A stretch of DNA of 64,000 bases from a virus. The translations under genes were made by a program, and so were the position numbers. The notes under the pieces are model-generated. The model was not told the origin of the DNA. It worked only from the letters and a program-made list of their open reading frames with translations, and did no database searches. Shown here one piece after another: positions 47,456 to 54,891 of the stretch (positions are counted from its first letter, which is position 1; every line of letters begins with the position of its first letter). The stretch lies in IMG/VR virus record IMGVR_UViG_3300045107_000106, positions 43,080 to 107,079 of that record, one strand, 5' to 3'.

Positions 47456-47855
47456 CCTTCGTAATGCGTGAGTGGTTCTTGGCGGCATCTTTGGGGTGCC
47501 GCTGGAACGAAATCATCATCGTCTTCCCCAACTTCGGCTCACCCTTAATCCGCTTGAACTCATCGTAAGTAAAGTTAGCCTCGGTCCCGTCCGACAGCCG
47601 GATGAAGATCGGGTTTCGTTTGGTCAAGAGAGTTGTGATTCTACCCTGTCGCTCGATCTGCGGGATTTGCAGGTCCGTGGACGGGAGCATGAGCGAGTGG
47701 CCCGGCGACACTTCCTGGGCCTCAGACCCGTTCACGTCGCTGCTGACGTAAGCCCCCGCCTGCTGCTGGAACCCCTTGACGCCGAACAGCCGGTCCATCT
47801 GGCCTGGGATGTTACCCAGGGCGATTTCCTCATTGATGAAGTCTTTGAAATTCAT
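47439..47855 (-). CDS. Protein with capsid-targeting-like N-terminus (CTS protein C)
   Basis: A 138-residue protein starting MNFKDFINEEIALGNIPGQ, a clear member of the F-[KR]-x-[FW]-[LI] set with INE, which fits the (L/I)xE cleavage rule of T4-type prohead proteases. The C-terminal half is strand-rich (RITTLLTKRNPIFIRLSDGT, GKTMMISFQRHP) and may be a small beta-barrel. A late-like nonamer (ATATATACC) lies upstream. Packaging is inferred; function unknown. Confidence 0.68.
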   Translation of the reverse strand: MNFKDFINEEIALGNIPGQMDRLFGVKGFQQQAGAYVSSDVNGSEAQEVSPGHSLMLPSTDLQIPQIERQGRITTLLTKRNPIFIRLSDGTEANFTYDEFKRIKGEPKLGKTMMISFQRHPKDAAKNHSRITKAIVLD

Positions 47856-47879
47856 TTGCTCACACTCAGGTAGTCTGAA

Positions 47880-47888
47880 GGTATATAT
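47880..47888 (-). promoter_or_regulatory. T4-late-like promoter element (ATATATACC)
   Basis: Matches nTAnATACY, 24 bases before the ATG at 47855; it overlaps the divergent ATG at 47887. Confidence 0.45.
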
Positions 47889-48249
47889 GGCAGAACAAAA
47901 ACACTTCTCCTACGAAGGTCACGTTACGGTTAAGCAACCTGACTACGCCAACGCCGAAGTAACCGGCGTCGAGTTCTTAGTCCCCGTCCGGGTCAAGGTT
48001 AAGCACAAGAACGGGCAAGAAGAAACGATCAACGGGCAGGTCAATTGGGCCGAGCAGAAAGCGTACTTCTTTAACAAGCCCGAACTGGACGCCGCTCTCT
48101 CCGCTAACGTGTTCGCCTATGTCACCGGGAAGTTGGCCGTTCCGGCAGACCTGTACGCCGCATCGGAAGACATTCGTGAAGAAGCCGGGGAAGTACACAG
48201 CGAGTTCCAGAACCTTTACACCCAAAACGTAGGAGATTTAGATGAGTGA
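47887..48249 (+). CDS. Hypothetical protein
   Basis: A 120-residue protein with a strand-rich N-terminal half (FSYEGHVTVKQPDYANAEVT, VEFLVPVRVKVKHKNG) and an acidic helical C-terminus. Start ATG lies next to a divergent late promoter. Its end overlaps the next gene by 8 bases. Family unknown. Confidence 0.65.
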   Translation: MAEQKHFSYEGHVTVKQPDYANAEVTGVEFLVPVRVKVKHKNGQEETINGQVNWAEQKAYFFNKPELDAALSANVFAYVTGKLAVPADLYAASEDIREEAGEVHSEFQNLYTQNVGDLDE

Positions 48250-48646
48250 ACCCAGCAGACTAGCCATTTCCGTAAGCACGGATTCGGTACGCCGCCCGAC
48301 CAACGTCGGGAAGATGTTAACTTTGGAGCGTATCGTAGACTACATTGAAAAACAAGGTCTGGACGAGTACACTACGAAGGGTCTGATTGAGGAAGCTTCG
48401 AAGTATCCTCACCAAGCTCTCGGCTCGTTCCGCCGGAACTTCAACCTCATGATTCAGCGGGTTCGTGCCCGCCGAAAGAAAGAACAGCAAGGGATTGAAA
48501 ATGAAAAGCAAGAAGCTAAGCCAAAAATCGCCGCCCGCCAAGCCATCTCGCTCGACGAAGCCATCAACTTCAAGAGCAAAGAAGAAGTCTCTGAGTACGA
48601 GTGCCACGGAGCAGCCGGTCCCGAGTCCTTCGACCCAGCTAACTGA
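48242..48646 (+). CDS. Hypothetical basic helical protein
   Basis: A 134-residue protein with a helical, basic middle (LTLERIVDYIEKQGLDEYTT, FRRNFNLMIQRVRARRKKEQ). Its last 146 bases overlap the N-terminal part of the dUTPase frame, so one of the two start or stop assignments could be improved. Family unknown. Confidence 0.55.
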   Translation: MSEPSRLAISVSTDSVRRPTNVGKMLTLERIVDYIEKQGLDEYTTKGLIEEASKYPHQALGSFRRNFNLMIQRVRARRKKEQQGIENEKQEAKPKIAARQAISLDEAINFKSKEEVSEYECHGAAGPESFDPAN

Positions 48647-49127
48647 ACAAGACGGCTTCCTCTACCTCGAAGTGCCAATGGTGCTGGACTCGCCCGAGTC
48701 CTTACCTCAGTACAAGTCCGACGAAGCTGCCTGTGCCGACCTGTACGCCCTGATCCCGCCCAACGTAGTCGGCGGGATGAACATCGGCTCGAAGATCACG
48801 TTGCAGCACCGGGCCGGAGCGAAGGTTAAGACCGGCGTCAAGGTGGCCGTCCCCCGTGGCTACAAGCTCTGCGTGGCTGCCCGCTCTGGGCTGGCCGAAC
48901 GTGGCCTGCTCGTGGCGAACGCACCGGGGCAAGTGGACAGCGACTACCGGGGCGAGATCATGCTGCTCCTGCGGAACGTGGGGCAGGAGATCATCGAAGT
49001 CAAACACGGCGAACGCCTCGCCCAATGTTGGCTCGAACGAGTCATCCGCATCAAACCCAAGATTGTTACCGAACTTCCCAAGACCGAACGTGGCGAGGGC
49101 GGCTTCGGTTCGACAGGAGTCAAGTGA
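48501..49127 (+). CDS. dut: dUTP diphosphatase (dUTPase) with basic N-terminal linker
   Basis: A 208-residue protein. The trimeric dUTPase core begins at about residue 60. Motif 1 is SDEAACADLYA; motif 2 lies in VAVPRGYKLCVAARS with GLAERGL; motif 3 is APGQVDSDYRGEI; motif 4 is GERLAQCWLERV; motif 5 is RGEGGFGSTG. The first about 55 residues are Lys/Ser/Pro-rich (KSKKLSQKSPPAKPSRSTKP) and unlike usual dUTPases. ATG 48501 is preceded by AAGGGA, but an internal start (ATG 48676) would give just the core. The enzyme limits dUTP and supplies dUMP for dTTP. The stop overlaps the next GTG start. Confidence 0.9.
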   Translation: MKSKKLSQKSPPAKPSRSTKPSTSRAKKKSLSTSATEQPVPSPSTQLTEQDGFLYLEVPMVLDSPESLPQYKSDEAACADLYALIPPNVVGGMNIGSKITLQHRAGAKVKTGVKVAVPRGYKLCVAARSGLAERGLLVANAPGQVDSDYRGEIMLLLRNVGQEIIEVKHGERLAQCWLERVIRIKPKIVTELPKTERGEGGFGSTGVK

Positions 49128-49324
49128 AAGTTAACTTCGTAACGCTACTCGCCCGCCAAGTGGAGGGCGAGTATTTCAACCTGCGAATCCTCGGCGTCTT
49201 CGCCGACAAGCAGAAGATGCAGGAGTTCGTGAACGGACTGGATATCCCCAGAGGGCAGGTGATCGAGGGCATCCCCTGCCTACTGGAAATCGGCATCTAC
49301 GAAGATGTCGAAGTGACCGAGTAA
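49124..49324 (+). CDS. Small hypothetical protein, GTG start
   Basis: A 66-residue protein coupled to dut by GTGA overlap. Its strand-helix-strand pattern (VNFVTLLARQVEGEYFNLRI, QKMQEFVNGLDIP) fits a small ferredoxin-like fold. Family unknown. Confidence 0.6.
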   Translation: MKVNFVTLLARQVEGEYFNLRILGVFADKQKMQEFVNGLDIPRGQVIEGIPCLLEIGIYEDVEVTE

Positions 49325-49340
49325 CGCCCCACGGAGGAAA

Positions 49341-50069
49341 ATGAAGACAGTTTGGAACCCGCTCGAATCGCCAGAGAAGCCGGAACTCACCATCGACCTG
49401 CAAGACGGCAGCACCGAACAGGTGTCGATCATCGTCCTGCACCACAACCGGCCCGAATTCTTGAACATGTGCTTGCAGTCGATCCACGTCATGTCGAACT
49501 GCAACAACTACGAAGTCGTCGTGGTTGACAACGCATCCACAGACCCGGACGCCCACGAATTCCTCGACGCCATCGAGAAGGAAGGCGTCAAGGTCGTCCG
49601 CAACAAGACCAACCTCTACTGGTCGGCCGGTGCCAACATCGGTGCCTCCGTGGCCGACAAGCTCTCCAAGTACCTCGTGTTCATGCACTGCGACACGGTT
49701 GTCCTCAACCAGTCGTGGCTCGACGTGATGATTAACGTCTCCGTCGCCAAGAACAGCGGCTTGGTCGGCAACCAGTTGTCCTCGTACTACGTCCACCGGC
49801 ACAAGGCCGACTTCGTGCAGGAGTGGTGCATGCTGATGACCCGTGAGTGTTGGAACGACTGCGGCCCGTGGCCGGAGGAACTGCCGCTCATCGGCCACTC
49901 GTTCATCATGACCCTGAACGCACAAAACCGTGGGTACAAGCCCACGGCCTCGACGAACAACCTCGTCCACCACTACCGGGCGATCTCCTTCGACCCGAAC
50001 GAGTTCGAGCGGATGAGTGAACAGGCTATGACGATCATTCCAAAGCTCATGCAGAAGGCACAAGCTTAA
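49341..50069 (+). CDS. Family 2 glycosyltransferase
   Basis: A 242-residue GT-A protein: VSIIVLHHNRPEFLNMCLQS at about 28, VVVDNASTDPDAHEF at about 58, and the metal-binding segment FMHCDTVVLNQSW at about 113. The rhamnosyltransferase-like layout is intact. It likely takes part in surface glycan changes along with the cluster at 42-46 kb. It overlaps a convergent gene by four bases. Confidence 0.85.
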   Translation: MKTVWNPLESPEKPELTIDLQDGSTEQVSIIVLHHNRPEFLNMCLQSIHVMSNCNNYEVVVVDNASTDPDAHEFLDAIEKEGVKVVRNKTNLYWSAGANIGASVADKLSKYLVFMHCDTVVLNQSWLDVMINVSVAKNSGLVGNQLSSYYVHRHKADFVQEWCMLMTRECWNDCGPWPEELPLIGHSFIMTLNAQNRGYKPTASTNNLVHHYRAISFDPNEFERMSEQAMTIIPKLMQKAQA

Positions 50070-50500
50070 GACGGCAAGTTCTCAATGAACTTGTTCCAGG
50101 CCGGGCAGTCGTGAACGACGACCCGATTCTTGACGTAGTAGTTGGCGTAGGCCATGCAAAACAGTTCCTCCGGGGACTGTTTTTGTCGTTTAGGGTTCAT
50201 CGGGACGACCTTAGCCCACGCCTTCTTGTAGTTGTCAGGCAGCCGTTCCCAAACCCGGTGGCCGATCTCGTGCAGGATGGTGAACTCCCGGCCGTAGTTC
50301 CACGGGGCGGCGACGGCGATCTCCTTCCCCTTCTCGTCCATGTAGCCGACGTGTTCGTCATCCCCGTCCAGGGTGTTGCCGGGCTGGAACTTGAAGTCAA
50401 ATCCCTTGACGAGCGCACGGTGCGACGGCGGCAGCTTCCCCAGCATTTGCTGGAGGTTCTTCGTCTCTTCGTTCTCTAGGAATGTGCGGAAGGTTAACAT
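50066..50500 (-). CDS. Zinc metalloprotease with capsid-targeting-like N-terminus (CTS protein D)
   Basis: A 144-residue protein. The N-terminus MLTFRTFLENEETKN fits the capsid-targeting-like set. The catalytic motif is HEIGH at about 93-97 (TILHEIGHRVWERLP), and a downstream SPEELFCMAYANYY at about 115-130 supplies a glutamate in the position typical of gluzincin proteases (ImmA/IrrE or lethal-factor type). The ATG at 50500 is set by a late-like nonamer (ATAGATACT) five bases upstream; longer frames are not supported. A protease packed into the head and injected with the DNA would be well placed to cut host repressors or defence proteins. Packaging and target are inferred. Confidence 0.75.
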   Translation of the reverse strand: MLTFRTFLENEETKNLQQMLGKLPPSHRALVKGFDFKFQPGNTLDGDDEHVGYMDEKGKEIAVAAPWNYGREFTILHEIGHRVWERLPDNYKKAWAKVVPMNPKRQKQSPEELFCMAYANYYVKNRVVVHDCPAWNKFIENLPS

Positions 50501-50505
50501 CTTCC

Positions 50506-50514
50506 AGTATCTAT
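50506..50514 (-). promoter_or_regulatory. T4-late-like promoter element (ATAGATACT)
   Basis: Matches nTAnATACY, five bases before the ATG at 50500. Confidence 0.55.
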
Positions 50515-50515
50515 C

Positions 50516-50544
50516 TTTCAATAATCGAATTCCGGTAGTATAAT
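50516..50544 (+). promoter_or_regulatory. Possible sigma70-type promoter of the phoH leader
   Basis: TATAAT at 50539-50544 is a perfect -10; the -35 at 50516-50521 (TTTCAA) is weak, spacer 17. Confidence 0.5.
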
Positions 50545-50690
50545 AGGGCGTCCCCTCGCAAGAGGGGCACAAGTGGATGTACCGTTATTGAACCAGATTG
50601 GAGGCGGGAAACTTTCCACACGAGGCGATCCGGTCGAACGTCACCGCCGGGTTGGTTCCCAGAACCCAAGCTTGGTACTCGTGAGGACAT
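50545..50690 (+). ncRNA. Possible structured leader or small RNA upstream of phoH
   Basis: The stretch of about 290 bases between the promoter and phoH starts with a strong hairpin (CCCCTC, GCAA tetraloop, GAGGGG at 50552-50567) and continues with several GC-rich complementary segments. No convincing ORF fills 50545-50690. It does not match a tRNA, RNase P RNA or any riboswitch I can recognise. Confidence 0.35.
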
Positions 50691-50691
50691 T

Positions 50692-50883
50692 GTGGCGACC
50701 TGCGGAAATAAGTCGGTCTTGTCCCCGATGGGTGGTCGTCGGGAAGCAAAGTCGGCCGGATGTCGAATCTGCGGTACACCAAATCCACCTGTTAATAGCT
50801 ATAGATACGGGCATAACACCATCGAGGAGTTACATGCCAAAGAAGAAGACGGTAGCAAATCAACCTCCGAAGCAACACGGTAA
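50692..50883 (+). CDS. Doubtful small ORF overlapping phoH start
   Basis: A GTG with GAGGA in front opens a 63-residue frame with Cys pairs (MATCGN, GCRICGTPNPP) that overlaps the phoH start by 50 bases. It could be a small zinc protein or a chance frame in the leader. Confidence 0.3.
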   Translation: MATCGNKSVLSPMGGRREAKSAGCRICGTPNPPVNSYRYGHNTIEELHAKEEDGSKSTSEATR

Positions 50884-51622
50884 GGATTTCCACATCGAGT
50901 TGCTAAACGGTGCCCAGAAACTTGCCTGGGCGGCTTTCCAACAGCACGACGTTCTGTTCCTGATTGGCCCGGCCGGTTGCGGTAAGACTTTCCTGTCCTG
51001 TGCATTCGCAGTTAAGGAACTGCTCTCCAAGTCCAAGTCTAAGATCGTACTCACCCGCCCGATTGTCGAAGCCGGTGAATCCCTCGGTTATCTTCCGGGT
51101 GACTTCTACGAGAAGGTCAACCCCTACATGATGCCGATGTACGACTGCCTGGACAAGCTGGTGGGCCGGGAAGGCACTCCCCTCCGGGAGAAGATCATGA
51201 ACGACATCGAGATCGCTCCTCTAGCATTCATGCGTGGTAGAACGTTTGACGATGCCGTGTGCTTGCTGGACGAGGCTCAGAACTGCTCCATGCAACAACT
51301 CAAGCTGTTCATGACCCGGTTTGGCGAGAACTCCAAGATCATCATCACCGGCGACCCGAACCAGTCGGACCTTCGGGGCAACGTCGCCCTGATCCAAGCG
51401 GTGCGTAAACTCCGTGGCGTGAGCGGAATCGGCGTCGTGGAGTTCAAGAACAACTCCATCGTGCGTCACCCGCTGGTCGGATCGATCCTCGACGCCCTGG
51501 CCGAAGAAGGCGAAGTCAACCACTCCTACACCCCGGTACTGGAAGACACGGCTGAAGAGGCCGACGAGGACGACGGCGACGTGCCGAGCTACTACCCGAA
51601 GCGGCTGCGGGACATCGACTAA
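50834..51622 (+). CDS. phoH: PhoH-like ATPase
   Basis: A 262-residue protein with Walker A LIGPAGCGKTFLSCAFA at about 38-54, Walker B VCLLDEAQN at about 144 and the TGDPNQSDLRG motif at about 178. It carries TRPIVEAGESLGYLPGD, typical of PhoH. The acidic tail ends YYPKRLRDID. The chosen ATG has GAGGAG in front; the frame is open further upstream but without a start signal. PhoH proteins are frequent in T4-like and marine phages and resemble RNA helicase/nuclease ATPases; the role in infection is unsettled. Confidence 0.93.
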   Translation: MPKKKTVANQPPKQHGKDFHIELLNGAQKLAWAAFQQHDVLFLIGPAGCGKTFLSCAFAVKELLSKSKSKIVLTRPIVEAGESLGYLPGDFYEKVNPYMMPMYDCLDKLVGREGTPLREKIMNDIEIAPLAFMRGRTFDDAVCLLDEAQNCSMQQLKLFMTRFGENSKIIITGDPNQSDLRGNVALIQAVRKLRGVSGIGVVEFKNNSIVRHPLVGSILDALAEEGEVNHSYTPVLEDTAEEADEDDGDVPSYYPKRLRDID

Positions 51623-51628
51623 ATGAAG

Positions 51629-51655
51629 AAGCCCAGGGGCAACCCTGGGCTTTTG
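51629..51655. terminator. Terminator between convergent phoH and the 52363 gene
   Basis: A 10-bp stem (AAGCCCAGGG with CCCTGGGCTT), loop GCAA, followed by TTTTG on the plus strand and TTCTTCATTT on the minus strand. Confidence 0.8.
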
Positions 51656-52363
51656 TCATGACCAGTAGACGTAGATCATGGGCCTGAGTTGTGTCCACAC
51701 GCTCGGGTCCGTGAACGCATTCCCCCACTCACAGAGCAGCCGGACGCACTCCGGCACGATGGGGGCAATGTTCTCTTTTAGCTCTTTCCAGGTATCCGAG
51801 CCGTGGTGCCGGGCCACGATGTTCAGTTCCTCTTCGTCGAAGAACTTCTCACTGTACTTGTGTTCCATGATCTCCCACGGAACCCGCTTGAACGTCCGTT
51901 GGTCCCAATACTGGTGGTTCCAGGGGTGGAAGCCCTCCGGGATCGGACGGACGTGGTTAATGCACTGGTAGTCCTTCTCCACCCGGCCCCGGTTCGACTC
52001 CTCGGCGTAGTCGATGGCGTCGTTGTACCGGAACCACTCGTTCTGATGCGAGAGCGGCACGACGACCAGAACGTTGTTCAACCCGTACTCGCCGTCGTAG
52101 ACGAAACTGCGGCGGGGGTCGAGCCGAACCCTCATCTTCTTCAGGTCACGCAGGTGGGCGAACTCGAACGACGCCTCGAAGCCGTGTTCCTTATTCTTCC
52201 GCCGCCCCTGCCGCAAGAACTTCATGAAGTCCTCGACCTTGTACTCTCGCTCCTGCTCACAGAAAATACCCTCGGGGTTGATCCGAGGGTCGGCGATGTT
52301 GTACTTGTCGGACTTCACGTCTGTCAGGCCGTAGCCCATCAATTTGTGAACTCGAATGCCCAT
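51656..52363 (-). CDS. Hypothetical protein
   Basis: A 235-residue protein rich in Trp, Tyr and charged residues (GIRVHKLMGYGLTDVKSDKY, FHPWNHQYWDQRTFKRVPWE, PECVRLLCEWGNAFTD). Related-looking proteins occur in large phages but I cannot name a family. The start overlaps the stop of the upstream gene (TAATG), so it belongs to the minus-strand unit that runs from 54.4 kb. Confidence 0.65.
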   Translation of the reverse strand: MGIRVHKLMGYGLTDVKSDKYNIADPRINPEGIFCEQEREYKVEDFMKFLRQGRRKNKEHGFEASFEFAHLRDLKKMRVRLDPRRSFVYDGEYGLNNVLVVVPLSHQNEWFRYNDAIDYAEESNRGRVEKDYQCINHVRPIPEGFHPWNHQYWDQRTFKRVPWEIMEHKYSEKFFDEEELNIVARHHGSDTWKELKENIAPIVPECVRLLCEWGNAFTDPSVWTQLRPMIYVYWS

Positions 52364-52737
52364 TACTTCCTCGGGTCTGGAGTACCGAACGGTTCCTGAG
52401 AGAGCATGACGGTGTTGCCGGTCGGAAACACGACCGACACCTTGTACTGCTGGAATTCCTTGAGGTAGATTTCGGCCAGCTTCAGGGCGTGGTTGCCGAT
52501 CACTTCCGGGGTGGACGGGAAACGAGGGTAGTTAATCAACCCAACCGCCACGCCCGACTCGTTTCCGCCATTGTATACGAACGTCGTCGGCGTGAGCGTC
52601 ACGCAGAGCTTGTGTTCGTCGCAATACTTCTGGGCGATCTGCTGGGCGTCTTCGAGCGTGTAGTAGTCCTCCGTGCCCCGCACTTCCAGCCCGACCCAAA
52701 TGGTAGCGGTGAATGTCTGAACTTCCTTGACTTCCAT
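52363..52737 (-). CDS. Hypothetical protein
   Basis: A 124-residue protein starting MEVKEVQTFTATIWVGLEVR behind AGGAGGG. It has a strand-helix-strand pattern (YTLEDAQQIAQKYCDEHKLC, VTLTPTTFVYNGGNESGVAV) that resembles a small ferredoxin-like domain. Family unknown. Confidence 0.65.
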   Translation of the reverse strand: MEVKEVQTFTATIWVGLEVRGTEDYYTLEDAQQIAQKYCDEHKLCVTLTPTTFVYNGGNESGVAVGLINYPRFPSTPEVIGNHALKLAEIYLKEFQQYKVSVVFPTGNTVMLSQEPFGTPDPRK

Positions 52738-52738
52738 G

Positions 52739-53107
52739 TCACCCTCCTGCGAGTTTAATGAGGGCAGCGGCACGCTTGCTCGGCTTGGTGTAGCCGTTCA
52801 TGAAGCCTGCCTTCTTACCCAGGTGGTATGGAGGGGTTTCGTCGTACTGGTCGAACGTGGCGTCTAGGATCACGCCAGCGTCGTTGATGAGCCACCAGTG
52901 GGTTTCGTCGCCGTCCTTGAGGTAGACGGGCTTGAAGCCGCTCTTGAGGCCACCGATCATGTGGAACAACGCCTCGGTGGCGATGTAGCAGAATCCGGTG
53001 GATGGTGTAGACGAAGATTCGTTCTGCGCCCGCCAGTACGGAGTCAGCAGACCCCGTGCCTTGACGAACGCAGAACGAATGCGAACAACAGCAGAAATGG
53101 CATCCAT
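52739..53107 (-). CDS. Hypothetical protein with Cys-His arrangement, possible papain-like fold
   Basis: A 122-residue protein. The segment GFCYIATEALFHMIGG at about 39-54, followed by ETHWWLINDAGVILDATFDQ at about 71-90, has the Cys...His...Asp order and spacing of papain- or transglutaminase-like hydrolases. The evidence is motif order only. ATG 53107 is preferred because GGAGGGG lies nine bases upstream; an in-frame ATG at 53134 adds nine residues. Confidence 0.55.
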   Translation of the reverse strand: MDAISAVVRIRSAFVKARGLLTPYWRAQNESSSTPSTGFCYIATEALFHMIGGLKSGFKPVYLKDGDETHWWLINDAGVILDATFDQYDETPPYHLGKKAGFMNGYTKPSKRAAALIKLAGG

Positions 53108-53152
53108 GCCAAATTGCCCCTCCGTGGTAGACATTTTCTACCACAACGAGGG

Positions 53153-54370
53153 TTATGTGTCAATGATGGCCTCGGTCCCCTCAAGGTCGTGGGCCGTCTG
53201 CTGGAGCATGTCCACGATCTCCTCGTAGATGTCGTGCGTCACCATCCCGCCCATCACGTTGTTGTGGACGGTGGTGCGGATGTTCTCGATGATCTGCTCC
53301 ATGTGAGTCAGAAGGGCGTCCACAGAGGAAGTATCGGATTGAAGAAAGCAGTCGTCGTCACCGCACGTCGGCCTCACCGCCTTCCTCGGCCCGTAGGGGC
53401 CGTAGTTCTCTTTCGGAACAAGACTCGTGACTTCGGGTTTCTTCTTCGGTTTCTGAACCTTCGGCTTTCTGATGGAAAGCGGGTTGTCGTTGGCGTCCAT
53501 CGCCGTCACCACCGGAACTTTCACTTCGGCGGCGGGAATCTTCTCCGACACGCCCGACGGCAGCGGTTGGAACTCGTTGATCTTCACCCGGAATCGCTTG
53601 CACTGCTTCGGCGACATGCGGGGCTGTTCGGCCGTCGTTTCGAAGAACCAAATCTCCTGCACGGGAATCTCCGTGAGCTTCTGGCTCATGAGCATGTTGC
53701 GGTGCTTCGGCAAGTCCTTTACGGCGGCGTACCAAATCTCCGTGGACGAGAAGAAGAACATCTGCCCGAGCAGGTCCGTCAGGTCGGCCATCCACAACGG
53801 CCGCTTATCGTTCCGGGTCAGGTACAGCCTGCGGCCCTGCCCGACCCGTCGGCCCGTGGCGACGGCCATGTGGCCCCGTGCGACCACCGACCAGATGTTC
53901 TTCAAGCCTTCGATGATCTGGTCCCCGTCCACTTCCTTCGACGACTCGATGATCCTCAGTAAAACCTCCGAGTCCGTGTCCGACTTGATCTCGTAGCGGT
54001 TCTTTAGGAACTCGAACTCGTAGATGTTGCCGTTGTGGATCAGGCCGATCTCTTTGTCTTCGGTGACGAACGGGTGGTTGTTCTTGTTGACGGCGGCGTG
54101 ACCGACGCCCGGAGACGTGGCACGGGCGTGCATCAAGAGCAGGTCCGGGTTGTACTTCTCGATGTTCTTCCAGAAGTCCGTTTCGATGAACTCGGACGAC
54201 TTCCCCGGCTCTTTGTGGTAGAGGATAGAACCAGTCGAGCCTGATTCAACCCCCCAGACCCCGGCGGCATCAATGCCCCGTGTTTCCAGGTGGTTGAACA
54301 GGCTCGTGGCGAGGTTGTATGTTAGCTTTGGGTCTTTAGACAGACCGATAAATCCGCTGATTCCGCACAT
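53153..54370 (-). CDS. Class II glutamine amidotransferase domain protein (GlmS/AsnB-type N-domain)
   Basis: A 405-residue protein. The first about 230 residues form an Ntn-hydrolase glutaminase: Cys2 nucleophile (MCGISGFIG), HLETRGIDAAGVWG, MHARATSPG and GLIHNGNIYEFEFL with SDTDSEVLL. The rest lacks the SIS isomerase domains of GlmS. It has a Pro/Lys-rich linker (about 290-320, RKPKVQKPKKKPEV) and a helical C-terminus. Ammonia released from glutamine must therefore pass to another protein, or the domain has a different amidation target. Its long-range partner is unknown. It lies upstream of three small genes in the same unit. Confidence 0.85.
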   Translation of the reverse strand: MCGISGFIGLSKDPKLTYNLATSLFNHLETRGIDAAGVWGVESGSTGSILYHKEPGKSSEFIETDFWKNIEKYNPDLLLMHARATSPGVGHAAVNKNNHPFVTEDKEIGLIHNGNIYEFEFLKNRYEIKSDTDSEVLLRIIESSKEVDGDQIIEGLKNIWSVVARGHMAVATGRRVGQGRRLYLTRNDKRPLWMADLTDLLGQMFFFSSTEIWYAAVKDLPKHRNMLMSQKLTEIPVQEIWFFETTAEQPRMSPKQCKRFRVKINEFQPLPSGVSEKIPAAEVKVPVVTAMDANDNPLSIRKPKVQKPKKKPEVTSLVPKENYGPYGPRKAVRPTCGDDDCFLQSDTSSVDALLTHMEQIIENIRTTVHNNVMGGMVTHDIYEEIVDMLQQTAHDLEGTEAIIDT

Positions 54371-54405
54371 GTGTTAATGATAGAGTAATCCGTCTTGGAG
54401 ATCAA

Positions 54406-54891
54406 TCACATTTGCGGCGGTTGACCCGGCAGAGCGGCCGGTTGTTGACCCTGCGGCGGCGTCTGGCCCGGCGGCGGGGTCGGGGGTGGCGTCTCGGGCA
54501 TTGCCGCCTGATCGACTTCCTGGCCTGCGTCCTGCGGGGCGGCGTTGAGGTTGTTCACCTTGCCGCCGATCTTACCGGCCAACTGTTCGAGCGACTGCAC
54601 GAGGTTGGGGATGTCGTCCTTGAGGGTGTTCTTCTCCTCGACGGACTTCATCAGTGCAACCCCGATCTTCTGGAGTTCGATCAGGTGCCCACGCACCTTC
54701 GGCGACCACGAACTGTGAAGAATCTTGCGGATGGCGTCCACAATGTCTTCGGCCACTTTGGCGATGTGACGAAGCCCCATGCCGTCCATGTCGGTCTGAA
54801 GGTCTTGCATGGACGTAAGAACGTCACCGATCTGGTGGTTCAGATAGGCTTTGTCCTCGTTCAGTAAGAATTCCTTGAAGCTCAATGGCAT
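54406..54891 (-). CDS. Protein with capsid-targeting-like N-terminus and Pro/Gln tail (CTS protein E)
   Basis: A 161-residue protein starting MPLSFKEFLLNEDKAYLNHQ. FKEFLLNE is the closest match in the window to the T4 internal-protein start TYQEFIAE. Helices fill residues 20-115, followed by a Pro/Gln/Ala-rich tail (PETPPPTPPPGQTPPQGQQP). The late-like nonamer TTATATACT ends three bases before the ATG and no ribosome binding site is present. Internal head protein status is inferred. Confidence 0.7.
   Translation of the reverse strand: MPLSFKEFLLNEDKAYLNHQIGDVLTSMQDLQTDMDGMGLRHIAKVAEDIVDAIRKILHSSWSPKVRGHLIELQKIGVALMKSVEEKNTLKDDIPNLVQSLEQLAGKIGGKVNNLNAAPQDAGQEVDQAAMPETPPPTPPPGQTPPQGQQPAALPGQPPQM

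Noticed and set aside
50573-50833. N-terminal extension of PhoH by 87 residues
   Set aside because: The frame is open but the predicted residues are Arg/Val-rich without PhoH similarity, while ATG 50834 has a good ribosome binding site.
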